Shown one piece after another: positions 45,299-57,420 of a DNA stretch of 64,000 nt. The notes under the pieces were generated by a model. The model saw only the letters and a program-made list of their open reading frames with translations. It did not search any database and was not told where the DNA came from. The DNA comes from Luzula sylvatica. Its lineage: Eukaryota > Streptophyta > Magnoliopsida > Poales > Juncaceae. Location: positions 9,682,001 to 9,746,000 of the forward strand of contig OX326958.1 of the NCBI GenBank assembly GCA_946800325.1, written 5' to 3'. Within the stretch, counting starts at the first letter, position 1; each line of letters starts with the position of its first letter. The translations under genes were made by a program, and so were the position numbers.

Positions 45299-46780
45299 TA
45301 TCTTTAACTAAGCGTGTTATTGTACTGTATCGTTTTTATTGAACTATTTATTTGGTCAAGACAATTTGAACTTGTATTCTTATTTGATTTGTAGAGGATA
45401 TGAGTTAATTAACAAATGCATATTGATCTATTATCATTACAAATTCATAACTAGAAATTCATAAACTGGAAACATCCCAAATTTGCTTCACACACCATAA
45501 TTTAATGCTTTAACTATAAATCATATCATATTTTTTTTATAGTGAATATGTAATAAATTATGTCTTGAGCAATTGCTTGTAGATAAAGGGAGGTCTGTAA
45601 ACTCTACAACTAATTATAATTACTAAACTTTTCAGGAGAACTTGAGTAACATTAACAAAATTTAACAATTATATCTAATTCTATTTTACAAGACTAACTA
45701 CTTTTTTTTTTATCAAATTCTAATTAATGTATAAGCAGTCTTTCTATTGATTTACCAATACAATTTATTCGCTATGTATTAATTAGTTATAAGAAAAAAA
45801 ATACATAAATAAATTTTGCATGATGCTATACGAAAAGAGAGAAAAGCAAATCAGTGGGCAAAAATATATTAAAAGAAAACATTTATAATTACAAATTCCG
45901 TGGGCAAATCCAATTCATTAAATAATACTATAATTTAGAATTATGATAATAATTAGGCTAAATATATATTCTAGATAGTTTATGTCTATTTAATTGTTCA
46001 AATCCAGATATGCTAAATGAGAAATGAACATGCCAATCGTTTTTAATTGACCAATAAACAAGACCTTATGAAATTTGTTTTTAATACTTTTTACGATAAT
46101 ATTAGTAAAATATTATATATAATAGTTTTTTGTAAACTTTGTTAAAATAATAATAGTTTTTAATTTTTTTTTGAATAGATAGTTTTAACAGTCCATGATG
46201 TAATTGAGATAGAATAAAAAAAACTAAGAAAGTTTTTTAATCAGTGCATATATTTTATTAAAGTGTAAAATGTAATTGTCGGTAATTACATATTACACGC
46301 ATGAAATTACAATGGCAATTTTTTGTTTTCAATTGTAGCAAAAATAAAGAATTCAAGGACAACTTATTTAAACAAAATAATTCTGCAAACAAGATTTAAT
46401 TTTATCGGTTATGGTTAAAACAAAATGGATAAAATCAATCCAAGTCGATAAAGAATAAGGAACAATTAATAGACGGAGAAGTGAATTCGAAACTTCCAAT
46501 TTTTATTTTTATTTTTTATGTTGATATAGTTATGAAACAATTCATACAAGCATCCATATTATACGTATTTTTAGTCAAGTTAATGAAAAGTTTAACTAAT
46601 TATACACAAAGAGCCAATCAAGTAGCTTCATTAATTGCAAACAAAAAAAGCATGTACATATATGTACTATTAATAATTAATAATAATAATTATTATACAC
46701 AATTCGAAACCAATTTATTTTCGTATTACTAATACAACAAGGAGTAGGAAACATCGTCATCTAAACTATATCATGAGTCG
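45120..46780. repeat. CMT 3' end and flank, partner of 19148-20765
   Basis: Last exon of the CMT3-like gene plus about 1.45 kb of 3' flank, duplicated at 19148. The gene-free part 45299-46760 is AT-rich; a polyadenylation region should lie just after 45298, but no single clear signal stands out. Confidence 0.9.
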
Positions 46781-47075
46781 ACAACTTGGAATACAAAGCC
46801 TTAGCACGAGCTTCTTCTTCATAAGTTTGTTCGCATTCATAATATAAAACCGTGACTGCCGAAATGTTGTATAAAACCGACACTTCTCCAAAAATCACAA
46901 GAATAATTCCTGAACTTAAGGTAGAAATCATAGAACTAGGAGCGAACATTGAAACGATATAAACGAAACCATATATAACGCTCGAAAGGACGATCGAAAT
47001 AAGATTTAGGACAAATATTTGCATTTTCCTCCCTTTCAAAAGCTTCATTGCAAATAGAGAAGAACAAAAGTAGCG
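46761..47075 (-). pseudogene. Six-pass membrane protein family, copy 10 (C-terminal fragment)
   Basis: The last 95 codons (MKLLKGRKMQIFVL to LSTHDIV) are open and closest to copy 5 (SVIYGFVYIVSMFAPSSMIS). Upstream, CATTGC joins directly to AAATAGAGAAGAACAAAAGT, an internal deletion of about 120 bp relative to paralogs, and homology then stops at about 47075. Spans 1-4 are missing. It is the truncated sister of copy 5. Confidence 0.85.
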
Positions 47076-47094
47076 AGGAAAATTAAAATATTAA

Positions 47095-47290
47095 ATATAA
47101 GCCCCAATTTGAGGTTTATCGCGTTCGATATTGCCACACTTATCAGTTTCTATCATGATGAATTTTGTGTTTATCGCGTTCGATGCTGCTGGTACCAGGT
47201 CTTTGAGGTGAATTGATTATTTCATTCTTGTCAATTAGATCTATAAGAAACCATATCCATGTTTATTGTACTTCATAATCAAAATTATAT
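47095..47290 (-). pseudogene. SOSS-B / OB-fold gene relic, fragment 1
   Basis: On the minus strand it reads SIHLKDLVPAASNAINTKFI then MIET, matching the start of the relic at 51085-51431. An in-frame stop precedes SIHLKD, and the homology breaks after about 35 codons. The following noncoding sequence (TTAGATCTATAAGAAAC) is shared too. It is a dead fragment. Confidence 0.7.
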
Positions 47291-49419
<2,129 letters not shown>

Positions 49420-49872
49420 ATATATATATTAATTGAAATCAGTTTTGCTCGTACCATATGATTCAACAAAAATTGTCGAGAACATTATTTTTTTGGGGGA
49501 GGAGCCAGCAAAGCTAGCTGCTCGAATTTTCCATTAAAACGCCAATTAATTACATAGTGCACACGTTATTAAAACGCCAATTTTATTAAGAAATTAATTT
49601 TTACGTAATATACAGGACACTATTACTTCACTTAATTGACCTTTAAAAAAACAAAATTTGCACTACTTTGGGTTTTATATCATGTGCTTTACGATGCACA
49701 AAAAAATTAAAAAATAGTATTTAGAATACACAATGACCCAATCAAGTTGTTTTGCATCACTATTTGCAAACAAAAAACCATGTATATATAATTAGTACTA
49801 TTATACACAACTTGAAACTAATTAATTTCATATTACTGGTACAACAAAGAGAAAACAAAATCTTCATCTAAA
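49420..49872. other. 3' flank of copy 11
   Basis: No gene. The part from about 49660 matches 57220-57420, the 3' flank of copy 12, so the two genes share a duplicated flank. Confidence 0.55.
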
Positions 49873-50784
49873 CTATGGCAACTCGGAATACAAAGCTGCA
49901 CCACGAGCCTCTTCTTCGTAAGTTTGATTGCATTCATAATAAAGAATCGTGATTGCCGAGACGGTGTATAAATCCAACCCTTCCTCAAATATCCCACGAA
50001 TAATTCCTAATTTTATGCTAGAAATCGTAGAACTAAAGGCGAACATTGAAATGATATAATCGAAACCATATATCACGCTCCAAAGGACGATCAAAATAAG
50101 AACCAAGACAAATATTTGCTTTTTCCTCCCTTTCAAAAGCTTCATTGCATGTGAAATTGCGGCGAGACCATACTTATCGGTTTCTATGACAGATATTGCG
50201 ATGCTCGTAGACCAAATAATTGACAAATATAGAAGAATAAAAGTGGCACAAAAGATTGAAAGGAACGAATAAATGGTTTTATAGTTTGTTGAGAAATATG
50301 TAGCAAGAAACAAGTTAATTGCGGCAAATGTGACCAAATAGACTATGTTAAATAATGTGATAATAGATTGAGTAATTAAAGGGCCCTTATTATTAGTCTT
50401 AACCTTTTGAATGACTTCTTTTAAGGTTAAGATTTCTCCTAAATATATCGAGGAGATCGAGTAATATGTGCGGATATAGATACTGAAAGATAATAAAAAT
50501 ATATAGGATAAACTTACGATTTGTAGAATTAAGGACGCTTTGGCATTCTTTGTTAGGATCTTAAGGTTCATGAATTTGGGATTTTTTGGATGGATGGCGG
50601 AGGTCTTTTTCGGTATTTCAATGATTTCAAAAATGATAGGATGCGTAAAAGGGTAGTTAGAAAGATAGATAAAGGCACGATAAATCATGGAGATGACAAA
50701 AACATGTATAAAGAGTTTAGGGTTCTTTGAAGGGAGGATTAGAGCTTCAAACAGAAACTTGAAAATCGATGAGGATTTGGCCAT
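49873..50784 (-). CDS. Six-pass membrane protein family, copy 11
   Basis: 303 aa, a distinct branch with copy 12. Marks: MAKSSSIFKFLFEAL, LPSKNPKLFIHVF, ISSIYLGEILTLKEV, GPLITQSIITLFNIVYLV, VIETDKYGLAAISHAMKLL, GRKKQIFVL, EEGLDLYTVSAITILYYE. The C-terminus stops at ALYSELP, lacking the AHDIV of copy 12. The loop between spans 1 and 2 is basic (PKKTSAIHPKNPKF). Six hydrophobic segments are kept and there is no lesion. A TATA block precedes it. Function unknown. Confidence 0.83.
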   Translation of the reverse strand: MAKSSSIFKFLFEALILPSKNPKLFIHVFVISMIYRAFIYLSNYPFTHPIIFEIIEIPKKTSAIHPKNPKFMNLKILTKNAKASLILQIVSLSYIFLLSFSIYIRTYYSISSIYLGEILTLKEVIQKVKTNNKGPLITQSIITLFNIVYLVTFAAINLFLATYFSTNYKTIYSFLSIFCATFILLYLSIIWSTSIAISVIETDKYGLAAISHAMKLLKGRKKQIFVLVLILIVLWSVIYGFDYIISMFAFSSTISSIKLGIIRGIFEEGLDLYTVSAITILYYECNQTYEEEARGAALYSELP

Positions 50785-50834
50785 GGTGATTTGTGACTAA
50801 GAAACTATGGTGGTGGAGGGCTTTTTGTTTATGA

Positions 50835-50845
50835 CCATATATATT
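50835..50845 (-). promoter_or_regulatory. TATA box of membrane-protein copy 11
   Basis: Minus-strand GAATATATATGG about 50-60 bp before the start codon, in the conserved family context. Confidence 0.5.
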
Positions 50846-51084
50846 CAGAGGAGTTTTATATGATTAAAACATTGCAAATATCAAATTACGCGACAAAGAC
50901 ACATGTGGGAAGTTCCCATTTAGCTCAAAAAAAAAAAACTAGGAAAATGACATTCCCAGTTCTCAACTAATCCGATAGACTAGTCTTAAACCGAAGAGAA
51001 ATTTGTAGATAAAACCTTCAATTCTTAATAAATTAAAAAAATAGTCTCCATAAATCCAAGTTATTTTTAAATCAACATTATAGA

Positions 51085-51431
51085 TCATTGTATCTCGCTC
51101 ATATTCGGCGACTCTACAAAAAGCATGGTGAATTCTCCGATTTTCTCGACCCATCCTTTTTTACCAGCTCTAAGCGTTAAATTAGTTTTATGCTTTGAAA
51201 ATATACCGTTTTTCAATTGAATTATATCACCTGGATCGAAAGCCATTCGGTCCCCCACATTTGGAAATTCACACATGCAGTCTCGTCTGCGATTATCGAT
51301 AAACATGTCTTCTCTTTTCCATCTCGAATCGTTCTTCCTCTTTCGATCATGATGAATTTTGTGTTTATCTTGTTTGTTGCTGCGGGAACCAAATCTTTGA
51401 GCTGAATTGATACTTCCATTTTTGTCAATTA
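51085..51431 (-). pseudogene. SOSS-B-like single-strand DNA-binding OB-fold gene, frameshifted
   Basis: On the minus strand VSIQLKDLVPAATNKINTKF, then IMIERGR, SIIADETACVNFQMWGTEW read in one frame (51428 to about 51245). DPGDIIQLKNGIFSKHKTNL, RAGKKGWVEKIGEFTM and FVESPNMSEIQ read in the next frame (to 51085). Together they match the length and layout of plant SOSS complex subunit B (hSSB-type OB-fold) proteins, which bind single-stranded DNA in break repair. A one-base-type frameshift sits near 51240-51252, at the place where homologs read straight through. Either a pseudogene or a sequencing error in the C-run (GGTCCCCCAC). No start exon is evident. Confidence 0.72.
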
Positions 51432-51854
51432 GATCTATAAGAAACAATATTCAAGTTTATTGTAGTTCAAAATCGAAATTACTGTGAAATTGAACAAAAT
51501 AACCTTCAATTTAGTCTAAATTAACCATTATTTTAGCAGTTAAACCTCGATTAAGGACAAAACGATCGTTTAAATGAGAGAAAAGGGAAGGAAACGATGT
51601 ACCTGTAGGCGATATCACGAGAAATCTTTCATACTTCTCGCAGGGTGGGGTGGCGATCCGTCGGAGAAAATCTATGCTGCTCCTTGGATGGTCGGACTAC
51701 AATTCCAGTCTTTTCATCAAGATCCGTAATTTCAAATCCCAGATCAAAGAGTCCTGGTTTCGGTTCACAGTCTCCGCCCATGAAGCCTTAATTGTGAGCG
51801 GTCCATCCGTACAGACGTACCCTGATAATATAGAATTTCCATACCAATAATCAA
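51432..51854. other. Upstream of the OB-fold relic
   Basis: No gene assigned. A plus-strand ORF at 51650-51850 has no recognised family. The sequence may hold former 5' exons or the promoter of the relic. Confidence 0.4.
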
Positions 51855-52200
51855 TCAAACCCTATACCCAAAATACACAACTCCACAGACCCGCACCGCA
51901 CCCGTTAAGCATCTCCTCTCATCTTACCTCCCACACGCCACGCGCACTCCTCTCATCTTCACCTCGACACGACAGCCAACAATACCAGCGAGCGTCGACG
52001 AGACTCGAAGGGATGACCTTGACAGGCAGAAAGATGTTACCTCTCTTTGGGTACCACTCTCTCACAACCAAGTAAATTTCTCCGAAACCAGGCGCACCAT
52101 CACCATTACCATCTGTGTTCGCTAGTGAGCTCGATTCGACTCGCCGTTTGCCAATAGTGAGCTAGATTCGACTAATAGTATTGAATTTCTGTCAATTTCA
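51855..52200. repeat. About 350-bp dispersed repeat (partner 60975-61405)
   Basis: Starts near CCCTATACCCAAAATACA and contains GCGAGCGTCGACGAGACTCG and ATTCGACTCGCCGTTTGCC. The same order of blocks occurs at 60975-61405. It resembles a promoter and 5' UTR that has been copied, because the second copy lies upstream of the TAD3-like gene; no coding sequence was recognised. Confidence 0.75.
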
Positions 52201-53021
52201 TATTCAAACTATTGTGGTAGCTTAACAAGGTCTTCTTCTCGCATCTCGAGCAACAAGGCTACATACTTCTCATTTCATTAACTACATACTGGTACCAGCA
52301 TTGACCGGTACAGAAGGATATCGATCACGAAAACGTGCAATTCCCTTTTTTCCTTATCGTGCAATTCTTCCTCAATTCAATCCAATTTTTTTAGCTCCAT
52401 TTTCCAACTTAATTGCATGAGAACTCTTCTTTCACTTTTGAATTGTCCTTCCAATCACCATGATTCTATATTCGCTTAAGATCCTTTGTTCCTTTATCTG
52501 CTACGGTGTCCCGACTCCTAGGAATACAATAAAGACATAAAAATTTAAATGCATGATCTTTTTCAAAAATATTCATAATAAATAAATAAAGTTAAAAACA
52601 AATGTGTACCAGCACCGGAATTCTTCGGTCGGTTTTACTGGAGGCTCAATCAGCCCAATTATTCTCAATTAGTAAATTAAGAGTGCCAATTAAATCTCAA
52701 TCGGACATATTTAACCATTAATCATCAAATAAGTTCTCATCAAGCCCCAAAATCAATCAATAAATGAAAGGACGTTTCTAGTTTTTTTTTCAAACCAAGC
52801 AAAGTGAAGCAAATCAGAAAATAGAACTGAAAGAGAAAATATAGGTCTCTGGAGAATCTCAGAATCGAGCAAACTTTTTATGGTGAGGGAGGTTGAGAGA
52901 GCAAACCCTAGCTAGTGTGACTGCAAGGAGAGGGAAGAGGGCCCAAATTACCACTTTTTTTTTAAAAAAAAAGGTCACGTGTTTAGAATCTGGGAGAGAT
53001 AGGGGTAATGAATTTGTTTAC
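52201..53021. other. Intergenic, no gene recognised
   Basis: Mixed-composition sequence without an ORF of a known family and with no clear repeat structure. Confidence 0.45.
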
Positions 53022-53191
53022 GAGTAATGATACAAACCACACCTTTTAGACCATGAATTAACCACACCTGCCACGTGGCAGCCATCTATTGGCTGCACGT
53101 TTCCATTACTTTTTCTGCAGCCAATAGCTGGCTGCCACGTGGCAGGTGTGGTTAATTCGTGGTCTAAAATGCATGGTTTGTATCATTACTC
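53022..53191. repeat. 170-bp foldback element with G-box in the arms
   Basis: A near-perfect hairpin. GAGTAATGATACAAACCA at 53022 is mirrored by TGGTTTGTATCATTACTC ending at 53191. The arms also contain CACCTGCCACGTGGCAGCC and its complement, with CACGTG (a G-box) in each. The loop is about 20 bp around 53098-53115. The structure is that of a small foldback MITE; transcription would give a long hairpin RNA. Confidence 0.9.
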
Positions 53192-53192
53192 C

Positions 53193-54282
53193 TTTGATTT
53201 GACTTTTTCTGAAATTTTAAAAAACCCCCTATCTTTTTTTAAATTCCAAGAAAACCCCCAAATCAAAGTTTCTTTTTCAAAAAACCTCCTATTGGGATTA
53301 AAGATATCATTTGAGGATGTTGAAAAAATTTTGGACAAAAATACCCCTTTCTATTTCTTCTTTAATTGTACTAAAGTATTTTTTATTTCATATTTAATCT
53401 ACATAAATATTTTTAAATTATACTAATTAAAAAATAAAAGACTAAGCTATATTTATAAAAATAAACTATTTTATTTATTTTATTTATGTTAATGAAAACT
53501 AACATCCAACAATGAAAATAACACCGGTATATTATGTATCTTGCGAAATCTTTGCAGAAAAATAATATTTTCATCAAGTATACAATATAAGTATATTGAT
53601 AGTTTTAATTTTTTTTTTACTGTTACTACTAATATATTTATGTCACTATATATTATGTGCATAATTTTTTTTAACGTTCCTTACTTATTTAATTTTCTAC
53701 CCATATATTTTCATGCTTTAAAAAAAAATATTTTTTTGTCAAAATATTTTCAAGACGTGTAATTTTTTTTATATTGTTGATTTTTTGGTAAACTAACATG
53801 AAACAATATAACTCTCATGGCTAAAAAGTCTTAAGTACAATACCTCAAATATTCACTGGAGTAGTTTAGCTTCTCTCTTATTTTTAATTTAATGTTAGTT
53901 TTTCATGAAAAAATATATATTAAAGAAAATATTAAAATTATATAAATATTATATTTTAATTTTTTGTAATAAGTATATAATGAAAATATTTATATTTTTA
54001 GAATTAATATAGAATATAGAATATAAAATAACATTTTTTAATTAGCATATTTAAAAAAATATCTATGAAGATTTTTGAAATTAATAAAAAAAAAATACTT
54101 AGAAAGAGGTATTTTTGTCCAAAAAAAAGTTAGCACCATGAAATGTTAATCCTAACCCCAATAGGGGGTTTTTTGAAAATGAAACTTTGATTTAGGGGGT
54201 TTTTGGAATATCCAGAAATATAAGGGGTTTCTTAAAATTTCAGAAAAAGTTAGGGGGTTTTTTGAAAATTTCCCTTAGGATA
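53193..54282. mobile_element. Long-inverted-repeat element, related to 58766-59877
   Basis: Arms of CCCCCTA(T/A)CTTTTT-type units: the left arm at 53201-53310 and the inverted right arm at 54150-54276 share GACTTTTTCTGAAATTTTAA, ATCAAAGTTTCTTTTTCA-like and ACCTCCTATTGGGATTA-like blocks. ATTACTCC at 53185-53192 and 54283-54290 may be the 8-bp target duplication; the left arm seems to lack its outermost 25 bp or so. The AT-rich core carries no ORF with recognisable content. Confidence 0.7.
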
Positions 54283-54758
54283 ATTACTCCTCTCTCTCTC
54301 TCTCTGTCTGCCATTAGAGCACGCGACCCCTACTTTCCCTCTCTACGCACGCGACCCTCCTACCCACGCACACTCTCTCTTCAGCTCTCTTCAGCCATGG
54401 CGATTCTTCTCGCCTTTCGTCACTGGAGCTCTCCACGACTACGCCACTGGAGCCACGACGAAGCTGGAGCCCTCCATTCCTCGAACCATGCTCTTCAAAG
54501 CTCGCAAGATGGAAAAAATGGCGGAGCGGTGAAAAAATGGCGGAATCGGCCCGGAATCGGATTGGCCATCGCCGACTCCGACTCAAGTCGGGCGACTCCG
54601 TGCCTGAGTCGGCGATCCTGCGAACTATGGTTTATCCATTATTTTTTTACTTATTTTTTTCATAATTGTGTCCCTAAATTGTTGTTTTTTTTGGGTGAAG
54701 GAATGCGAAGGAGGCCAAGAGAGTGGGTTTCTTGGTTTTCAGAAGCCCTAGATGCGCC
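54283..54758. other. Upstream region of the CPP1-like gene
   Basis: A CT microsatellite (about 54291-54306) is followed by a GC-richer stretch (54310-54640). Its ORF (from 54396) matches no family known to me. The frame of the CPP1-like gene is open back to about 54701 (VGFLVFRSPRCA before the ATG), where an AG could be a splice acceptor, so an upstream first exon here encoding a transit peptide is possible. Confidence 0.45.
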
Positions 54759-55708
54759 ATGAATCTTTCTATTGCTGAAGAAAGCTTCCACTACAGTAAG
54801 AAACTAAGAACCCTTCTATTTTTTATACTTCAATTCGTCCATTTGTTAGTTAAAAGCCCCAATTTCGTTAATTTCATGAACAAATCAAGTCAATTATCCT
54901 CCCAATTGAAACTTACTTTTCCTATCATCTCTAGGAAGCATCCCCAAATTCCCACGAATGCACATTAGAGATCCCTACAAACTACTCGGGGTAACCTACG
55001 ACGCGTCAGAAGAGGAAATCCGCGGGGCCCGTAACTTCCTCGTAGAACAATACTGCGAGCACGAGCCGAGCGTCGAGTCGATCGAGCTTGCTTACGAGAA
55101 AATCATGATGAAGAGCTTCAAAGAGAGACAGAAGGAGAAGATAAATTGGAGGACCATGTTGCAACACAAAGTCAACGAATCTCCCCCGTGGTTTCAGAAT
55201 TTGTTAGGGTTTTTCGAGGTACCGAGTATGCATATTGTTTGGAGAAGAGCTTTTCTTTTTGGGTTCATGGCTGGCTGGAGTATTTTTCACTCTGCTGAGA
55301 CTGGGCCCGCATTTCAGGTATAATTTTCAAAAAATAATTAGGGTTTCGTTTTCGAAATTCAAAATTTTTAGGGTTTTGGGTTTTGTAATGCAGGTGGCGC
55401 TTTCGCTTATGTGTTGTATATTTTTTCTGAACGAGAAAATGAAGAATGGTTTCAGAGCGTTTATGACTGGGTATTATTATGTTTAGATTAAACTCTTGTT
55501 ATTTTTGTATTTGCTATTTGGTCCTTTTTTTTAATAATATTATTTATTTTGTTGCAGACTTGGGGCGCTTGTAATGGGATGGACTGTTGGTTCGGTATTG
55601 ATTCCATTTATTCCAGCGTTTCTTTTTCCTCCAACTTGGTCTCTCGAGCTACTCACCGCTTTGGTTTCCTATGTTTTCTTGTTTTTGGCTTGTGTGTTTT
55701 TGAAATAG
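54759..55708 (+). CDS. CPP1-like J-like plastid membrane protein (DUF3353)
   Basis: Exons 54759-54795, 54935-55317, 55394-55470 and 55558-55708; about 215 aa, all junctions GT-AG and in phase. A J-like domain without the HPD motif comes first ([32 protein letters not shown]), followed by an amphipathic stretch and four likely spans: [40 protein letters not shown] and [18 protein letters not shown]. This is the layout of CPP1/CDF1 (At5g23040) and its paralogs At3g51140 and At2g20920, plastid-envelope or thylakoid proteins; CPP1 stabilises protochlorophyllide oxidoreductase. It is closest in feel to the At3g51140 type. The first exon may be preceded by another encoding a transit peptide. Confidence 0.85.
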
Positions 55709-56506
55709 ACCCTGTAGTTTTGCTTAATTACAATGCTAGGGTTTGTGCGCGAGGTTTAGTTTGAAGAGTTGGTAATTCGAGGTGTTGGTTATTTGAGCAT
55801 CTTAGTTTTGTTTTGAGGATTTTTTATATTGTACAACTTTTCTTATTAAGTATGTAAGAAAACAAGAAAAATAGTTGGTTTTTCGAGAATTTATGTACCC
55901 GAATCCAATTTTGTAAAAATGTATAATGAATTACTAAAAAAAAAACACATGTTAATATTACAAATGTGTGATTGATAATAATGATTAAAAAAAAAGGTAT
56001 GTTGCACATACACAGGTATATTGAAAATATATAGATGTATATTGAATTAAGATTACACAACACAAATACATAGCAAAACATAATTATTATGTCATACATG
56101 ACATGTTCACAATTTGTGATTCAAAAATGAGAGAAAAAGCCAAAATTTCGAAAATAGACGAAGAGCAAAAGAATCCATCCCAAAAATAAAAAAATAAAAT
56201 GTTATTATAAGAAATTATCATGCTCGACGTAAAATTATCAACTGATAACACTAAAATGTTAATCTAGATCAGAACATAAAAATATTTTAATAGTCGGGTT
56301 CGGATCGAGTATTTGTCCCGTTCGGGCCGGGTCGCCGACGAGTATTCTCCAACCCATCATCCCTGAATTTAGTGCTTATGGATTTTTGGCATAATCCGTG
56401 GTGTCAAATCCATAATTCAGTGGGAATCGAATTCCCAGTTTTCGGTTCTGGAAAATGGCGCGAGAGTAAGACCAACGCAGAAGTTCTTGGAAGTTCCAAC
56501 GAAGCC
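55709..56506. other. 3' flank of CPP1-like gene and 5' region of NDUFAF5-like fragment
   Basis: AT-rich to about 56270. A GC-richer stretch at 56290-56506 precedes the fragment and is probably its former promoter/5' UTR; the frame is open from 56372, but the family start is taken as 56507. No other gene. Confidence 0.5.
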
Positions 56507-56996
56507 ATGGCGTTGAGAGCAGTGACCAAAGAGCTAAGCAAACGAAAGCCCATTTGTTCTCCCATTCGTTACCTAGTTACACCTCTTTCAAATCCGAATT
56601 ACTCTACAGATTCTGGCGGAGATGGGTTCCAGCCGACCCGAGTCAGGATTTTCTATCGCGAGCTCAAGCTTGCTCAACGAGATCGAGGCAAGAAGGACCA
56701 ACTTCTCGATTCCGTCGCTGAGAACCTTCTAGATCGTCTTCAGGTACTTTACATTACGCTCCAAAATGTATAATCTGAAACTTTAGGGACCAAACTGAAA
56801 ATAAATCATACTAAAATACCCAATTGTGTAATTTCTTTTCCTTTGGGTGTAGGATTGCAAGAGAAATTTCACTACATCATTGAGTTTAGGTGGTTCTGGC
56901 GAGGCAATTAGGCGCTTATTGAAGGGTCGTGGCGAGAGCATGAAGGAGTGGACCTGGCTTTTAGACTTCTGGATCATCGTAACTCCTTGCAAGTAG
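56507..56996 (+). pseudogene. NDUFAF5-like methyltransferase, 5' fragment
   Basis: Exon 1 (56507-56743, MALRAVTKELSKRKP, then RVRIFYRELKLAQRDRGKKD and LLDSVAENLLDRLQ) and exon 2 (56853-56996, DCKRNFTTSLSLGGSGEAIR, RLLKGRG). These match the N-terminus of the mitochondrial putative methyltransferase At1g22800/NDUFAF5, a complex I assembly factor. After RLLKGRG the sequence becomes unrelated (ESMKEWTWLLDFWI) and stops at 56994. The rest of the fold, including most of the SAM-binding region, is missing. The two exons still splice in frame, so a 126-aa product is possible, but it cannot be a methyltransferase. Confidence 0.78.
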
Positions 56997-57420
56997 TCAA
57001 TCAGTACTAGTTGGCCACATTCATAAGACTTCTCAATTAAGCTTAGAGACAAAGTCAAATTAAGAGACAGTCTCGATCTTAGCAACCAATGTCACATACA
57101 CACTGAAGAACAAGTAGCGAAAGAGAGAGAGAGAGAGAGAGAGAGAGCTTTTTTTAGTCACTTGCAGCTTCTTGAGAGCTTCTTCTTCATCTTAAGTAAT
57201 TAATTGATTTAGAATTTTTTTTTTATATCGTGTGCTTTACAATGCACAAACAAAATTAAAAAATAGTATTTAGTATACACAATGACCCAATCAATTAGTT
57301 GTTTTGTATCACTATTTGCAAACAAAAAACCATGTATATAGAATTAGTACTATTATACACAATTTGAAACCAATTAATTTCATATTTACTAATACAACAA
57401 AGAGAAAATAAAATCTTCAT
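56997..57420. other. Junction region, GA microsatellite, 3' flank of copy 12
   Basis: A (GA)n run lies at about 57121-57148. From about 57220 the sequence matches the 3' flank of copy 11. No gene. Confidence 0.55.

Noticed and set aside
54262..54762. 166-aa ORF as a gene upstream of the CPP1-like gene
   Set aside because: It starts in a CT microsatellite, has no recognisable family, and its frame does not continue into the CPP1-like exons. At most a 5' leader or first exon.
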